This document shows positions 27,136 through 37,697 of a stretch of DNA of 64,000 bases, in pieces. The position numbers and the translations under genes were made by a program. Under the pieces are notes generated by a model that did no database searches, was not told where the DNA came from, and worked only from the letters and a program-made list of their open reading frames with translations. The stretch's first letter is position 1, and every line of letters starts with the position of its first letter. Where the stretch lies: positions 620,001-684,000 of the forward strand of contig NW_024468255.1 in assembly GCF_002104995.1 (NCBI RefSeq), in the 5' to 3' direction. This DNA is from Linderina pennispora. Its lineage: Eukaryota; Kickxellomycota; Kickxellomycetes; Kickxellales; Kickxellaceae.

Positions 27136-27266
27136 AACAAGAATAGGATTTTTCTCTTTGAGGTGGTCTGGTTCGAACCATTTTCTCTTTCTGTTTTTCT
27201 TTTTATTTTGAGCTTTAATTGCAACACCGTGCTTTCATTACAACACAGGCAAATTCACAGCCAAGA

Positions 27267-28398
27267 ATGGCTCGCGCAAGGTAGGTACGGCTAGAGACAC
27301 ATAAACTGAGGCGCTACGCATAGTGTTTATGAGCTAAAGCTAATTCTTACCTTAGCACCAGGACGCACAAGCAGGTCAATTACACCGAGAAATTTGTTGG
27401 CGACAGCGAAGAGTCGGACTTCCAGGTGTCTGATGCCGAGTAAGTACACACGACACATGTGGACAAAATGGCTCTAGGGAGGAAAGCGGTGGCATTGGAG
27501 CTGATGATAGGCGATATATTTATGTAGACCAGCTCCCAAGGCAAGACGTACAGGGAAGAAGCAGAAGGTATCGGATGCATCAGGTGCAAAGGAGAGGAGG
27601 GCATCTCCACCCAAATCCGAGAAGAAGCAGACAGGTGGTAAGGAGGACATTGAGCGTGAAGACACAATCCTAGTAGACTCATCTCCTAGCAACCGCAATC
27701 CATCGGCCTCGTCAAGCCCCAGAGCCGGTTCGAGTTCTGCATTGGATGTGCTGGCATCAAAGCGAGGTAGCAGCGAGAGCGACCTGTCCAGTATGTACAG
27801 TGATAATCTGGATCACAGCCCAAGGCCAGTCAAGGCGACCATGCAAGATACTTCATCCAACAGGGGATCCAAGCGCAGTGCACCAGAATACGACGATAGC
27901 GACGAGGATGCTTACAGCGACGAAGACGACGAAGAGTCGGACTACGCGGATGATATGGATTTCACCAGCAAGGGAAAGAGGGGCAGTGTAGAAGTCGTTG
28001 TTGGCAATGCAAAGAAAGCGTCTGCAGCAAAGAAGCCGGCAGTGGCCCGAACCAAGACAACAACGGCGAAGACAGTAGCAGGATCAAAGCGGAAACCAGC
28101 ACTAAAGAAGCCATCAATATCTTCATCGCCAGCCAAGCGTCCAGCAATTGCCTCGCCAGCAAAGCGGAATGCACCGCTTGGCTCATTGCTCTCGTCACCT
28201 ACCACGGCCCTGACCGCACGGCCCAAGCTCGTCAAGGGATTGTCGTCATCGTCATCGCTGTCATCACCAACCCTGACGCCTGCTGCGAGGCCAAAGCTGG
28301 GGCGTGGAGTCGGGCAGTCTGGTGGCGCGTCGCTCCGCGATCTGTTGGCGGGCTCACATGCGCCGCGAGCTGGACTGAGCCGGCGCGTGCACAAGTAG
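27267..28398 (+). CDS. RAD51AP1/NUCKS1-like nuclear protein, three exons
   Basis: CDS joins 27267-27280, 27356-27439 and 27528-28398 (322 aa); phases agree at both introns (75 and 88 nt, donors GTAGGT and GTAAGT). An acceptor at 27361 instead of 27355 would remove two residues. Exon 1 encodes only MARA plus two bases. The N-terminus (THKQVNYTEKF, then an acidic SEESDF) resembles the start of vertebrate RAD51AP1 and NUCKS1 (basic, VNYS, acidic). The middle alternates Lys-rich and acidic blocks (YDDSDEDAYSDEDDEESDY) with Ser/Pro motifs, as in NUCKS1. The end, RAGLSRRVHK, resembles the RAD51-binding GLSR motif of RAD51AP1. The role would be DNA binding and RAD51 stimulation in recombination. The similarity is short; a generic disordered chromatin protein is the alternative. 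Confidence 0.65.
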
Positions 28399-28655
28399 GC
28401 GGCCAGGGCATTCCTTGCTATGCCATCCGCGAAGAAGATTCGCCTGGGGATTGACTGGGTGCGGGAAATTTGGGCAACATCTGTTTGAAAAGGACTGCAG
28501 GATCGCGCGTCAAAGCGATGCGCCGGTCCGTGATAATCACCAGTGCTGGCCGGCAAGCAACAAGATAAAAATGGGAGGCCGATGTTAGAAAAGCACTCAT
28601 TTTGTTAAAGATGTGATAAAAGTGGGTTTGTGTTCCTGGGAGGGAGACAGCAGAG

Positions 28656-29735
28656 TTACTCCAGAGGCTTGAACTGGTAGACGGGGGCATCCTCGGGGAA
28701 CTGGACGCCGAGCTCCAGCAGCTTGACAAAGGCCTTGGAGAAGTCGGCAAAGAACAGATCCTGGTCCTTGGCGTACTGCTCGACGTACTGGCGGAACTTG
28801 GGGTCAGTCTTGAAGGCGATGTCGGCAGGCAGCATCATGAACTGGCCAGTAGCCTTGTCGACGTACTGGAAGGGGCCGTCCCACTTCTTGGGGACCCAGG
28901 TGTTGTCAAGGAGCTCGGTGAAGAGGAAATTGGTGAAGGCAGTTGGCGAGGCGTTCCAGGGGCCATCGAAACCGCTGCGGTCGGTGTGGCAACGGCCAAG
29001 GGCGTGGGCGCCCTCCAGGGCTACAATCTCCTGGTCATTGAAGCCCATGCGGTAGAAGATGTCGCGCACATGGTCGGCGCCCTGGGCGGCGTCCGGCAGG
29101 CGACCATCTGGGGTAGCTGCAACAGCCGCAGCAGTGATGGCGTCAGGCCGGCCAGGCCTCCAGGGGACGACAGGTCCGCCGAGCTCCTGAATCGCGACAA
29201 CACCAGCCAGCGTGTACAGGTCAGCATACGAAATGTGCGGGTACTTCTTCTTCAGCGGCTCAAGGCGCTCGCGGGCAACGTGGAGGCCGGCGTTGGCGCC
29301 GTAGTTGGCCTCGGGATGGAAGCGGATGGTGCCACCAGTGGAGCCGCCGGTGCGGTCCTTCTTGGAGTACGTGCCCGAGGCGTGCCACGCGAGGCGGACA
29401 AACACAGGGCCGTACGAGCCATCGTCGTAGTCCTCGTCCTCGAGGAGGTCGGCGATGTCCTTGTAGACGTTGTAGTAGTTGACCTTCTTCCAGTCGGCCT
29501 CGGCCGTGGTCAGCTCGCTCGAGTAAAAGTACCAGCCAGCGAGGGCTCCAGCGGCCAGAGCGCCAATGATCCCGACGTTGACGGCGGACTTGTTGGTGCG
29601 GGGCATCTCGTACTTGGTGCGCGACGAGTTGCTGTAGCCGCGGGCGAACACCAGGGCGGGCGTCGCGGTGCGGGCCGCGGTGAACTTGGGTGCGGCGCGG
29701 ACGAAGGAGCGGTTGGCGATGCGAAGAGCAGACAT
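28656..29735 (-). CDS. CCP1: Cytochrome c peroxidase, mitochondrial
   Basis: 359 aa, single exon. Presequence of about 45 residues ([20 protein letters not shown]), then a hydrophobic segment at 52-71 that, as in yeast Ccp1, would be the sorting signal cleaved for release to the intermembrane space. The haem peroxidase domain has distal Arg114, Trp117 and His118 ([11 protein letters not shown]), proximal His244 (ALEGAHALG) and Trp260 at the position of yeast Trp191 (GPW), the residue that carries the radical in Ccp1. It therefore reduces H2O2 with electrons from cytochrome c. The 5' leader (29760-29803) is a polypyrimidine tract on the coding strand. Confidence 0.95.
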   Translation of the reverse strand: MSALRIANRSFVRAAPKFTAARTATPALVFARGYSNSSRTKYEMPRTNKSAVNVGIIGALAAGALAGWYFYSSELTTAEADWKKVNYYNVYKDIADLLEDEDYDDGSYGPVFVRLAWHASGTYSKKDRTGGSTGGTIRFHPEANYGANAGLHVARERLEPLKKKYPHISYADLYTLAGVVAIQELGGPVVPWRPGRPDAITAAAVAATPDGRLPDAAQGADHVRDIFYRMGFNDQEIVALEGAHALGRCHTDRSGFDGPWNASPTAFTNFLFTELLDNTWVPKKWDGPFQYVDKATGQFMMLPADIAFKTDPKFRQYVEQYAKDQDLFFADFSKAFVKLLELGVQFPEDAPVYQFKPLE

Positions 29736-30369
29736 GACTAAAAAGTGTATAAAAAACTAGATGAGATAAGAGGAGAAAGGAGAAAGGAGGAGGAGGAGTG
29801 GTGGCTTTGAAGATGACAGAGTCCCTGTGAGAACGGACTGCTTTTGTGCTGTTCTAAATGCCGCCTTGCCTGGCTGTTTTCACATGAGCGAAAATATGCG
29901 CAATTCGTGCATCAACTTTTTTCTGTCTGTCGAGCAGCGTCATCCAGGATTCCTTCATTACTAATTGCATCGGCTATTTAGCATCGCCTTTGACACCCAG
30001 TTGGGTCCTGGGACCGGTATGGCATCTGGTCTTGCTATACATGGCCAAGGGCTGTGGAACCGGCCGCGGCCAGCCTGGCATGTCCGGCAGCCAACACCGC
30101 CTTTCCACCCGTTTCCCCTGAACCGGATGGGCTGGAGATTATCTCCAAAATGCGCCATCTGGACTTTTATCGCAGCCAAATACAGGGCGAACCGATCACG
30201 TGCCTTGGCCAGCCCGAGCTGGGTCTGAAATTGCCCAGCTCGAACCGGCCGGTTCAGCACGGATCGGCAGTGAGTTCAGATGCAGGAGGTAAATATCATC
30301 GTAGCATCCTTTTCCTACATTACTGAATAAACCCGCAAAATATCCTCATCTCCGCAAACAGAAATTGCC
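29736..30369. other. Divergent intergenic region
   Basis: 634 nt between CCP1 (-) and ERG26 (+). A purine run on + at 29760-29803 is the pyrimidine-rich CCP1 leader. No gene recognised. Confidence 0.45.
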
Positions 30370-31431
30370 ATGAATTCGCCCGAGGTGTACTTAGTTATCG
30401 GTGGTGAGGGGTTCCTGGGCCGTGCGATTGTGAATGCGCTGGTCGAGCGCAAGCAGAGCACCAACAGCAGCGACGAGATTCGCGTGCTCGACCTGCGTCG
30501 CAATTTCGACGACGCCAACGTGGAGTTCTTCCAAGGCGATATCTGCAACTCGGCGCAGGTCGAGGCGGCTCTGAATGCGCACGATCGGACGGCCACCGTT
30601 GTGTTCCACACCGCATCGCCCATCATGAAGGCGCCCGAGGCCCTGCATACGCGCGTCAACATCGAGGGCACCAAGGTTGTGTTGGAGGCGTGCCGCAAGG
30701 CCGGTGTCAATAAGTTTGTTTACACCAGCAGCGCCAGTGTGGTGTATGCGGGCAAGAAGCTTGAGTACGTGGACGAGTCGATTCCGTATGCGGAGCCGTT
30801 TGCTGACTATTACTCGGAGACGAAGGCAGTTGCAGAAAAGCTGGTGATCGAGTATAATGACAAGTACGGCATGCGCACGGCAGCCCTGCGTCCATCAGGT
30901 ATTTTCGGTCCTGGCGACCGTCAGACAACACCCGGTGCTCTGCTGGCCCAGCGCCGCAACCTGCCGGTTTTGGTGCAGGTCGGTGACAACAAGGCTCTGT
31001 TCGATTTCACGTACGTCGGCAACCTGGCTGATGCCCACCTGCTGTGTGCCGACAAGCTGTACAACGATGGTGTCTCGGGCGAGATTTTCTTTATTACCAA
31101 CGACGAGCCCATCAGCATGTTCTCGTTCATGCGCCTCTTGTGGGCCGAGGTCGGCGATAACCGCGGACCGAAGCTGATCATCCCGAACTTCATCGCCACG
31201 CTGATCCTGGGTCTGCTCAAGCTGCTTGCGGTCCTCCACCTGGTTAAGCATGAGGTGCCGTTTGTGTTTGGCATGACCTTCACGCCACGCTTCTTCAACA
31301 TCACCAAGGCCAAGAAGTACCTGGGCTACAAGCCGCGTGTCCAGTACAGCGAGGGTGTGCCTATTGCTGTCAAGGCGTGCCTGGACCGGTGGGCCAAGGA
31401 AGAGGCGGATGCAGCTGCCAAACAAGACTGA
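30370..31431 (+). CDS. ERG26: Sterol-4-alpha-carboxylate 3-dehydrogenase
   Basis: 353 aa, single exon. Short-chain dehydrogenase of the 3-beta-HSD family that oxidises and decarboxylates 4-carboxysterols in ergosterol synthesis at the ER. The NAD-binding Rossmann loop is GGEGFLG (11-17), the acidic turn LDLR follows at 40-43, TSSASVV lies at 119-125 and the catalytic YSETK gives Tyr148 and Lys152. RPSGIFGPGD, conserved in Erg26, follows. A hydrophobic stretch near residues 277-294 (IATLILGLLKLLAVLHLV) probably anchors it to the ER. Full length compared with yeast Erg26 (349 aa). Confidence 0.93.
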   Translation: MNSPEVYLVIGGEGFLGRAIVNALVERKQSTNSSDEIRVLDLRRNFDDANVEFFQGDICNSAQVEAALNAHDRTATVVFHTASPIMKAPEALHTRVNIEGTKVVLEACRKAGVNKFVYTSSASVVYAGKKLEYVDESIPYAEPFADYYSETKAVAEKLVIEYNDKYGMRTAALRPSGIFGPGDRQTTPGALLAQRRNLPVLVQVGDNKALFDFTYVGNLADAHLLCADKLYNDGVSGEIFFITNDEPISMFSFMRLLWAEVGDNRGPKLIIPNFIATLILGLLKLLAVLHLVKHEVPFVFGMTFTPRFFNITKAKKYLGYKPRVQYSEGVPIAVKACLDRWAKEEADAAAKQD

Positions 31432-31443
31432 GCAAGTGCCATG

Positions 31444-31469
31444 TTTTTTTTTTTTTAAAAAAAAAAAAA
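31444..31469 (+). repeat. T13-A13 palindromic homopolymer after ERG26
   Basis: A run of 13 T directly followed by 13 A, starting 13 nt after the ERG26 stop and followed by ataaag. It could fold as an A/T hairpin or act as a 3'-end signal. Confidence 0.8.
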
Positions 31470-32426
31470 TAAAGACTAATAGACCGCTTGCAGTTGCGTG
31501 CTGCATGGATGCTATATTTTGCCAACCTGGTGAGGCACATGTTAACAGCGGATCCTTGTCAGGGGCCAGCGTAGTCCTGATCACCATGCCAATAGTAGTC
31601 GGGTGTCATGGCGACGAAGGGGGTGTTGCCGGAAAATGGCTTATGGACTGTGCGTTTGCCTCAAGTGGACGGTGTTGTAGTGAGCTGATCCGTCGGGCCA
31701 ATGCCAGGCCATGGCCACCAGCCCATGCCATCCCAAATCAGCCCCCGCCGCCTGTTAGTGAGCCTGCAGAACTATCCGCAGCTGAACAGCTGACAAGGGA
31801 TGCAGAAGAGTACTCTGTGCTTCTCTCCCCTCTTCTCTCGTTGAGGGGTTTGGTTGCATATTCTCTCAGAAGCTCGCGAGCTAGTGTATTGGCTAAGGCA
31901 CACTGGGTGCACACTGCTAAACCACGATCAGTCACAGCAACATGCAAGCTTTCTTGCTGGCCTCAGCTGCTGTGCACAGTCAGTAGCTGCCATTTGCAGT
32001 TGTGTTCTGCTGCTGGTATTATTCGGATGGTGTCGAATAAATCGGGTAATTGAACGGAAGGACTGGTTACTGACTTTCTGGCACCACCTCTGGGTCAAAC
32101 TGAAAGCGCTCAAGCTCAACAGTCACTATTTTGCTCAAGGCAGGAGGAAAATGCATATGCTATCAGACCACAGCAGGTTAGTGCTCACACAAAATTTTAC
32201 ACTTACTTTGCTTACCCATGAGCAGACTGCGCTGAATGCTAACTGTCCCCGCTGAATCTTGCATATAAAACATGTGCCTGATTCCTTCCTTTCGTCCCAA
32301 TCCATTCTATATCGCAACAACTTCTAATATTCACCCTTCCAACACCCTCTGCAACCTCCTCCAAGTTACCCTTATACCTGTATTTTGCTATTACCCATTC
32401 GACTGGCTCGATTAGTCTTCTAAGCC
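31470..32426. other. Intergenic / promoter of UNC93-like copy A
   Basis: About 1 kb. The TATA box at 32264 and a C/T-rich leader precede copy A. No coding similarity seen. The leader differs from those of copies B-D. Confidence 0.45.
32264..32270 (+). promoter_or_regulatory. TATA box of UNC93-like copy A
   Basis: TATAAAA in catataaaac, 163 nt before the ATG at 32427. Confidence 0.55.
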
Positions 32427-33788
32427 ATGGGATTCCTACCCTACTTCGCTGCGAAGACCCAGATTGTCATTCTGGGATTCATCTGCTTCGGCTGCCCAGG
32501 CATGTTCAATGCTCTCAACGGTACTGGCGGCGGTGGCCAGGTCGACCGTGAGGCGGGTAACAACGCCAACACTGCTCTCTATGTCTGCTTCATTATCTCT
32601 GGTCTCTTCGGTGGTGCTATTGTGAACAAGTGTGGTGTCCGCTTCACCATGTTCGGTGGTGGTCTCATGTTTGCTTTCTATTCTGGCTCATACATCTACA
32701 TCAACCACACTGGGAACTCGTGGATGACGATCTGGGCCGGCGCGATGCTTGGTCTCGGCGCCGGTATCTTCTGGACTGCTCAAGGCATGATCATGATGTC
32801 GTATCCGCTCGAAAATGAAAAAGGAAAGTTCATCACCATCTTCTGGGTCATCTTCAACCTAGGTGGTGTGCTCGGCGGTATCGTGCTTCTCGCCACCAAC
32901 TTCAACCATGAAGGCTCGCTCTCCGATGGTGCCTATGCTGCCTTCCTTGCCATTGAAGTCTGTGGCTCGCTCTGCGCTCTGGTTCTTGCTCCGCCTTCCA
33001 AGGTTGTCCGTACCGATGGGAGCCGCGTCGAGATCAAGAAGGTCGACAACATTCTGGCCGATGCTCTCGCCATCCTCAAGCTGTTCGCTGACCCGTGGAT
33101 GCTGATTCTGATTCCGATGATGTTCAGCTCCAACTTCTACTACTCGTACCAGTTTGGCCCATACAACGGCTCGCTGTTCACCACTCGTACGAAGGGGTTC
33201 AACAACATCTGGTACTGGGGCGCTCAGATGGTCACCTCAGGTGCCTTCACTCGCCTTTTGGATCGCCAGTCGCTGTCGCGCAAGAAGCGTGCTCTGTACG
33301 GAGTTCTAATCACTCTCGCCGTTGTCAACGCGGTGTGGGGAGGAACCCTCAAGATGCAGAACAAGTACACTCACGGTGCTCTTGCCACTACTCCTCCTAC
33401 TCCGACCGACTACCCTGGAGGTGCCATTGACTTCAAGGATACCGCCCGGGCCGCCGGCCCCTGCATTCTGTATGCGTGCATGGGTATTCAGGACGCTCTG
33501 TGGAACAACATGGCGTACTGGCTTCTCGGCACCATCACCAACGATGCCTCGCGTCTTGCTCGCTATGCCGGCTTCTACAAGGCCATCCAGTCAGTTGGTG
33601 CAGCTGTCTCGTGGCAGCTTGATGCCAAGAGCGTTGCCTTCCGCACTCAGCTCATTGTCAACTGGGTTCTGCTTGATGTCTCCGCTCTGCTCATGGTTTA
33701 TCTCTCGTTCCGTATCAAGGAGCAGGCCGATGATGCGGCTGGCATGTCCGATGAGGAGGACCTGAAGGACCAAGTTGAGACTGTCTAG
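32427..33788 (+). CDS. UNC93-like (DUF895) MFS membrane protein, copy A
   Basis: 453 aa, single exon, about 11-12 membrane spans. Starts MGFLPYFAAKTQIVILGF, the UNC-93/DUF895 N-terminal pattern, followed by CFGCPGMFNALNGTGGGGQ, AGAMLGLGAGIFWTAQG (MFS motif-like), YSYQFGPYNG and AWGL-type C-terminal helices. UNC-93 proteins are MFS relatives; animal ones regulate channels or traffic receptors, and the fungal ones have no established substrate. The core to about residue 431 is nearly identical in DNA to copy B (41175-42554), in inverted orientation. The last 22 residues (ADDAAGMSDEEDLKDQVETV) are an acidic cytosolic tail found in no other copy. The gene lies alone on +, 7.4 kb from copy B. Confidence 0.88.
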   Translation: MGFLPYFAAKTQIVILGFICFGCPGMFNALNGTGGGGQVDREAGNNANTALYVCFIISGLFGGAIVNKCGVRFTMFGGGLMFAFYSGSYIYINHTGNSWMTIWAGAMLGLGAGIFWTAQGMIMMSYPLENEKGKFITIFWVIFNLGGVLGGIVLLATNFNHEGSLSDGAYAAFLAIEVCGSLCALVLAPPSKVVRTDGSRVEIKKVDNILADALAILKLFADPWMLILIPMMFSSNFYYSYQFGPYNGSLFTTRTKGFNNIWYWGAQMVTSGAFTRLLDRQSLSRKKRALYGVLITLAVVNAVWGGTLKMQNKYTHGALATTPPTPTDYPGGAIDFKDTARAAGPCILYACMGIQDALWNNMAYWLLGTITNDASRLARYAGFYKAIQSVGAAVSWQLDAKSVAFRTQLIVNWVLLDVSALLMVYLSFRIKEQADDAAGMSDEEDLKDQVETV

Positions 33789-33969
33789 ACATTTGCCAGA
33801 ACCCTAATTTTTTAATACTAGAAATACTCTGCTCGCGATGCGAGCTCGGCTGCTAGTCAGCATGGGTTGACACGTCGATAAGAGCATCACGGCAAACCGG
33901 TCATTTGAACGTGTCGGATGGTTGTTGGTGCAATGTCGATCATGGACATCTCCTGTCTTGATGGCCTGC

Positions 33970-35626
33970 TCAGCGCAGGCGCTTCAGCGCTGGTTCGCTG
34001 CTGCTGGCAGCAGAATCGCCTGCTGCTGCACGCCTCTTGCGCGGCCTCTTTGTTGCCAGGGTGGTGCCAGAAGCATCGGCAGCAATGGCCGTAAAGCGAC
34101 GGAACCATTCAGGAATACTGCCTGAATCACAGAGTGACTGGAAAACGAGTCTGAAGTTTAGAACTGCTGCGAGATCGCGGTTCAAGAGCCGAGACGAATA
34201 AGGCTCGCCTGTATTGTGTCATGGCCCGCTTACATGACTCGCTTGTACAGTGGAGAAGGCCATGGCACTTCACAGTTGGGTTCTTCGATCTCTGGTAGGG
34301 CCGCGGGTTAAGAACATGCCGGAATGTCTGCAGCGACTTTTCGCAGCAGAATGGGCACATCGACGATGTCCGGAATTCGTCGATCAGATAGACTTCAAAG
34401 CCATGGTGCTTGAACTTGTCGCGCCATCCCTTGCCACGGATCGGTGCATGGTGTCGGGCCATCGGCGCACTCCAATTGCCCATGACCAGCACTGGATCTG
34501 GACCGAGCTTGCTCCGGAGTTTCGCGGCAAGCCTGTGGTCTGCACGGGTCTGGTTCATGAATGAATCAAGGCGCAGCTTGCGGTGAAGCGGGTACACCTT
34601 GGGACTGGTCCCGACACCCGGATGGGCCTTCCAGCGCCTCTGGTGCTGCTTGTTTGACTTAGTGGGCTGCTGCTCTGGTAACCTTCGCGCTGTCATCGTG
34701 CTGGCATAAAACGGTGCCAGGACACACCGCACAGATGCACGGACAGTAACGTAGACACGGAATTTTGCTGTGCTAAGGGTCCGGCAGCAATGCTTGGAAA
34801 GCTCTGCCTCCGCTCTGCAGACAGCATCTTCTGGGACTTGATCCTTTGTAGCCTGACGAATCCTGTCATAGTGGCGCAGCTTGAGCTCCTTATTGCGCTG
34901 CTGCCGTGTGTAGCGGTAGAGCATTTTTTTCACCTTCTTTCTCATTGCTGCTATTTTCGTGCATCATGTATAGCAAATCGCCCCGACCTGGATCGATGAA
35001 TACACAGCGGCCTTTCAGATCCTGCAGCTCTGGCTGTGGGATCTGGTGGATATAGCGACAGTCAGCTGTAACACTGTCTCCCACAGCACCGCCTCCTGCA
35101 CCATCAGCATCTACTGCACCATCAGCCTTGAATATCTTGTCTTGTAGCAAAATGCATATCGTTACACCATCTGTTGTTGCCATTCCGTGGAATTTTCTAT
35201 CACCATGCGCCTTAAATGGCTTTGATGTTAGATCTGCAACCTGGCCCCACACATCTCACACAGATTGTGTAATCCCTTGGACCGGGTCGTGTGCATAGAC
35301 TGGGGGTGCTGGTGCATATTCATTGTTAAGTACTGCAACAGTGTCTGCTGCTGCCGCCGATGCAGCAGCAAGTGGATTTGCCTTCATGTTATGATAGATA
35401 AATAAATAAATAGAACGAAAACCCCCTTTTTCACAAATGTTGCAGGGTCAAAGGCATCATCATCAGCTAGTTGATGGAGTAATATCCATCGTGCAAGCAT
35501 GTATGCATGCTCTTTGATTATATTGACGCTGTGTACAAATTGCTCTAGGCGGGGCAACATAGAATCACGGAAGCCAATACCACCAAGTGATGTCTTTATG
35601 ACAGTAGTGCTGCGGGTAATATCCAT
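33970..35626 (-). pseudogene. Fanzor (eukaryotic TnpB-like nuclease), broken
   Basis: Four reading-frame pieces on - make one degraded gene. 35626-35384: N-terminal helical part (TTVIKTSLGGIGF, ILLHQLADDDAF). 35252-34890: FHGMATTDGVTICILL and the RuvC-I aspartate in VFIDPGRGDLLY. 34945-34127: basic arginine-rich bridge, VLVMGNWSAP, RuvC-II glutamate in IDEFRTSSMC and a zinc ribbon (CPFCC, then CHGLLHCTSESC). 34185-33970: RuvC-III aspartate in NRDLAAVLNF, then a basic tail. Pieces 2 and 3 are separated by one extra A in an A7 run near 34925. Pieces 3 and 4 shift by one base near 34210. The centre between pieces 1 and 2 looks deleted and an ATAA repeat lies there. Fanzors are RNA-guided DNA nucleases spread by transposons. 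With these breaks it should be inactive unless some are sequencing errors. Confidence 0.8.
35388..35412 (+). repeat. ATAA microsatellite in the Fanzor relic
   Basis: Short tetranucleotide run (gataaataaataaatag) at the point where Fanzor similarity breaks off between the first and second pieces. Confidence 0.7.
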
Positions 35627-35903
35627 TTGAGAAGTTCAATAGGCAAGTAAGAAGAGAAATGATGCTGTTCAGTTTTGCTGTATTGCGTATGCATAGCATT
35701 AAGAACTTTTTATTAAAAATTATCTGGCTTGCATGGTTCTTGGGGCCCTTAGCACTGATGCAGTCTCCTGAATCAGTCTATACAGACTGGGTCCATTGTG
35801 GCCCAAATACTACTGCTTACGCATGTTCATAAGACAAAGACAAGCAAACGATCAGCATCATTCGCAATATCGACGAAAACATGAAGGTTGAAATGGTACA
35901 TTT

Positions 35904-37697
35904 TTAGAGTGTGCTAAGCGTGCTAGTCAGCCACAGGAAGCCGGCAACCTCGATAGCAAGGACAAAGATACCAAGTACGTAGCCGTAGAACAGCATCTGC
36001 GCCGCCTCGGTCTCAAACTTGCCCGTGGCCTGGGCAACTGTGATCAGATTGATGGCTGGTGGAGTGGCCGACAGGATAAGCAGCGTCAGAATGTACACTG
36101 GGTCGGTGACCATGATGGGCAGCAGCTGCGGGAAGAAGATGCGCAGAACCGAAATTAAAATGATAGCCATAGTCGGCACAAACACGAACCGCCCCGTCAG
36201 CACCAGCAAGATGCCACGCTTTTGCTCGATCGAGGAGATCTGCTGCGACTGTTCGTCCTGCACATGTACAGTGAGCTGCTCTGAGCTCCGGTGCTGCATC
36301 TGCTCCTCCAGAGTTTCGGTGGAAGTGGGCATTCGCAGGATAATCGACGGAACAACAGCACCGTTAGAGGTCGCCTGTGAGGGAGAGATCGTCTGGAGGT
36401 TGTTGAGTTCAGCACATGACGATGTGTTCGACGCATACCCACTGGCCAAGCCTCTCAGGTATTCCGAACGACCAGTGGCTTTGCTATGGCTGGCTTTCTC
36501 GCGCTCCATCAACCCTAGCTGTCCGCCCAGCGAAATAAGAATAAGCGGCACGCACGCATCGCCGCACATATCGATGGCCGACCACACGGTGTACCAGATG
36601 GTATCTGGGTTCATCAGCGCCTCATGCATCGGCTCAATGAGGATGACGGCGAAGGCGACAATAATGGCGTACACGGGTGCAGTCAAGCACGCCCGTACCG
36701 CAGTGGCAATATTGCAGGTTTTGCTCCATACAGACGCCAGGGTGCTCTGGCGGGAAGACATGGCGCTTTCGTCGAGCAATGTCGTGAGCTCGCCATGGAC
36801 GTCGGTTGGCGATCCGGGGCTTCCGTCGGCCTGGAATGCGCTGGTGGGACTATCCGAGGGCGTAGCGACACGCGGCGTCGGATTCACTGAATTGAACGTC
36901 GATTTGGTTGTGTCGCCCATTCCACCCATCAACGCGACACCAAAGCTCCAGCGCAGGATGTTGTTGAGAGTGGCAAAAATCATCGCGTACGACACGCCTC
37001 TGGCTGCAACCTTCAGCGGTGTGTCTGCTGCATCCTTGAGCAGAAAGCTGGAGCCAGAGCTCAGCGCAATACTCTTGATGAGTGAGACAGGCAGCGTGTT
37101 TGTGTTTGCAAAGAACGTGGCGACATCACATAGTCGTGCATACTCGCCGTCGAGCTTAAAGACACGACTGCCAATGCGGCTCCAGAGAAGCGAGAAGCCG
37201 CCGTAGATAAAGTAGAATACAGGTTCGTTCCAGAGCTCCACCAACAGTGTCGGGTCGAGCGTCTCAGTCATTTTCGAAAACAGTAGCGCGGGCGTCAGCA
37301 GGCTGACGCTCATCACCGAGAGACTCTACAGAATGACGCAATTTGCTGCATGTTAGCTGTTTTTGCATCAGTGGCGAGATGGATCTCACGGGGTCACGCA
37401 AACAGGGCTGTCTATGCAGCAGGTCAGGTACTGCAGGGGTTCTTCTGGTTCTTACCTTGAGCGTGGACTTGTTGAGTGTGCCGTTCCGTGCAAATACATA
37501 TCCACTGAACCCGATGAGGAACACCTCGAGGAGAGCCTACAAAACATAGGAGCCGATCCAGAACCGTTAGCGTGCTGTTGATCCTCGTGTGCTGTTGGGA
37601 GAGGACAGAGCCCAAGCCAAGACACCGCACATTATGCATCTCTTACCTTGACGGCAGTGAAGGCAAACACTAGTATCGATGCTGAGGTGCTTGCCAT
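35904..37697 (-). CDS. PIN-like membrane transport protein (auxin efflux carrier family), three exons
   Basis: CDS joins 37697-37647, 37536-37456 and 37325-35904 (517 aa), all junctions in phase 0, donors GTAAGA, acceptors TAG, introns 110 and 130 nt. The joined N-terminus reads MASTSASILVFAFTAVK, then ALLEVFLIGFSGYVFARNG, then SLSVMSVSLLTPALLFSKM: the classic Mem_trans (PF03547) opening, with its FSKM segment. About ten membrane spans form two bundles, split by a roughly 200-residue hydrophilic loop with Ser/Thr-rich text (VATPSDSPTSAF, ILRMPTSTETLEEQ). The C-terminal bundle has TPPAINLITVAQ, conserved in the family. Yeast relatives (Ecm3 and others) are ER membrane proteins; the substrate is not known. 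Start and exons 1-2 rest on splice sites plus family fit. Confidence 0.87.

Noticed and set aside
27165-27185. GGTTCGAACC, resembling a tRNA B box
   Set aside because: No matching stem on either side and no acceptor or anticodon arm; the sequence is just a 10-bp palindrome.
36019-37206. 395-codon open frame on + across the PIN-like gene
   Set aside because: Antisense shadow of the real - gene: no domain, no promoter, and the opposite frame has clear membrane spans and family motifs.
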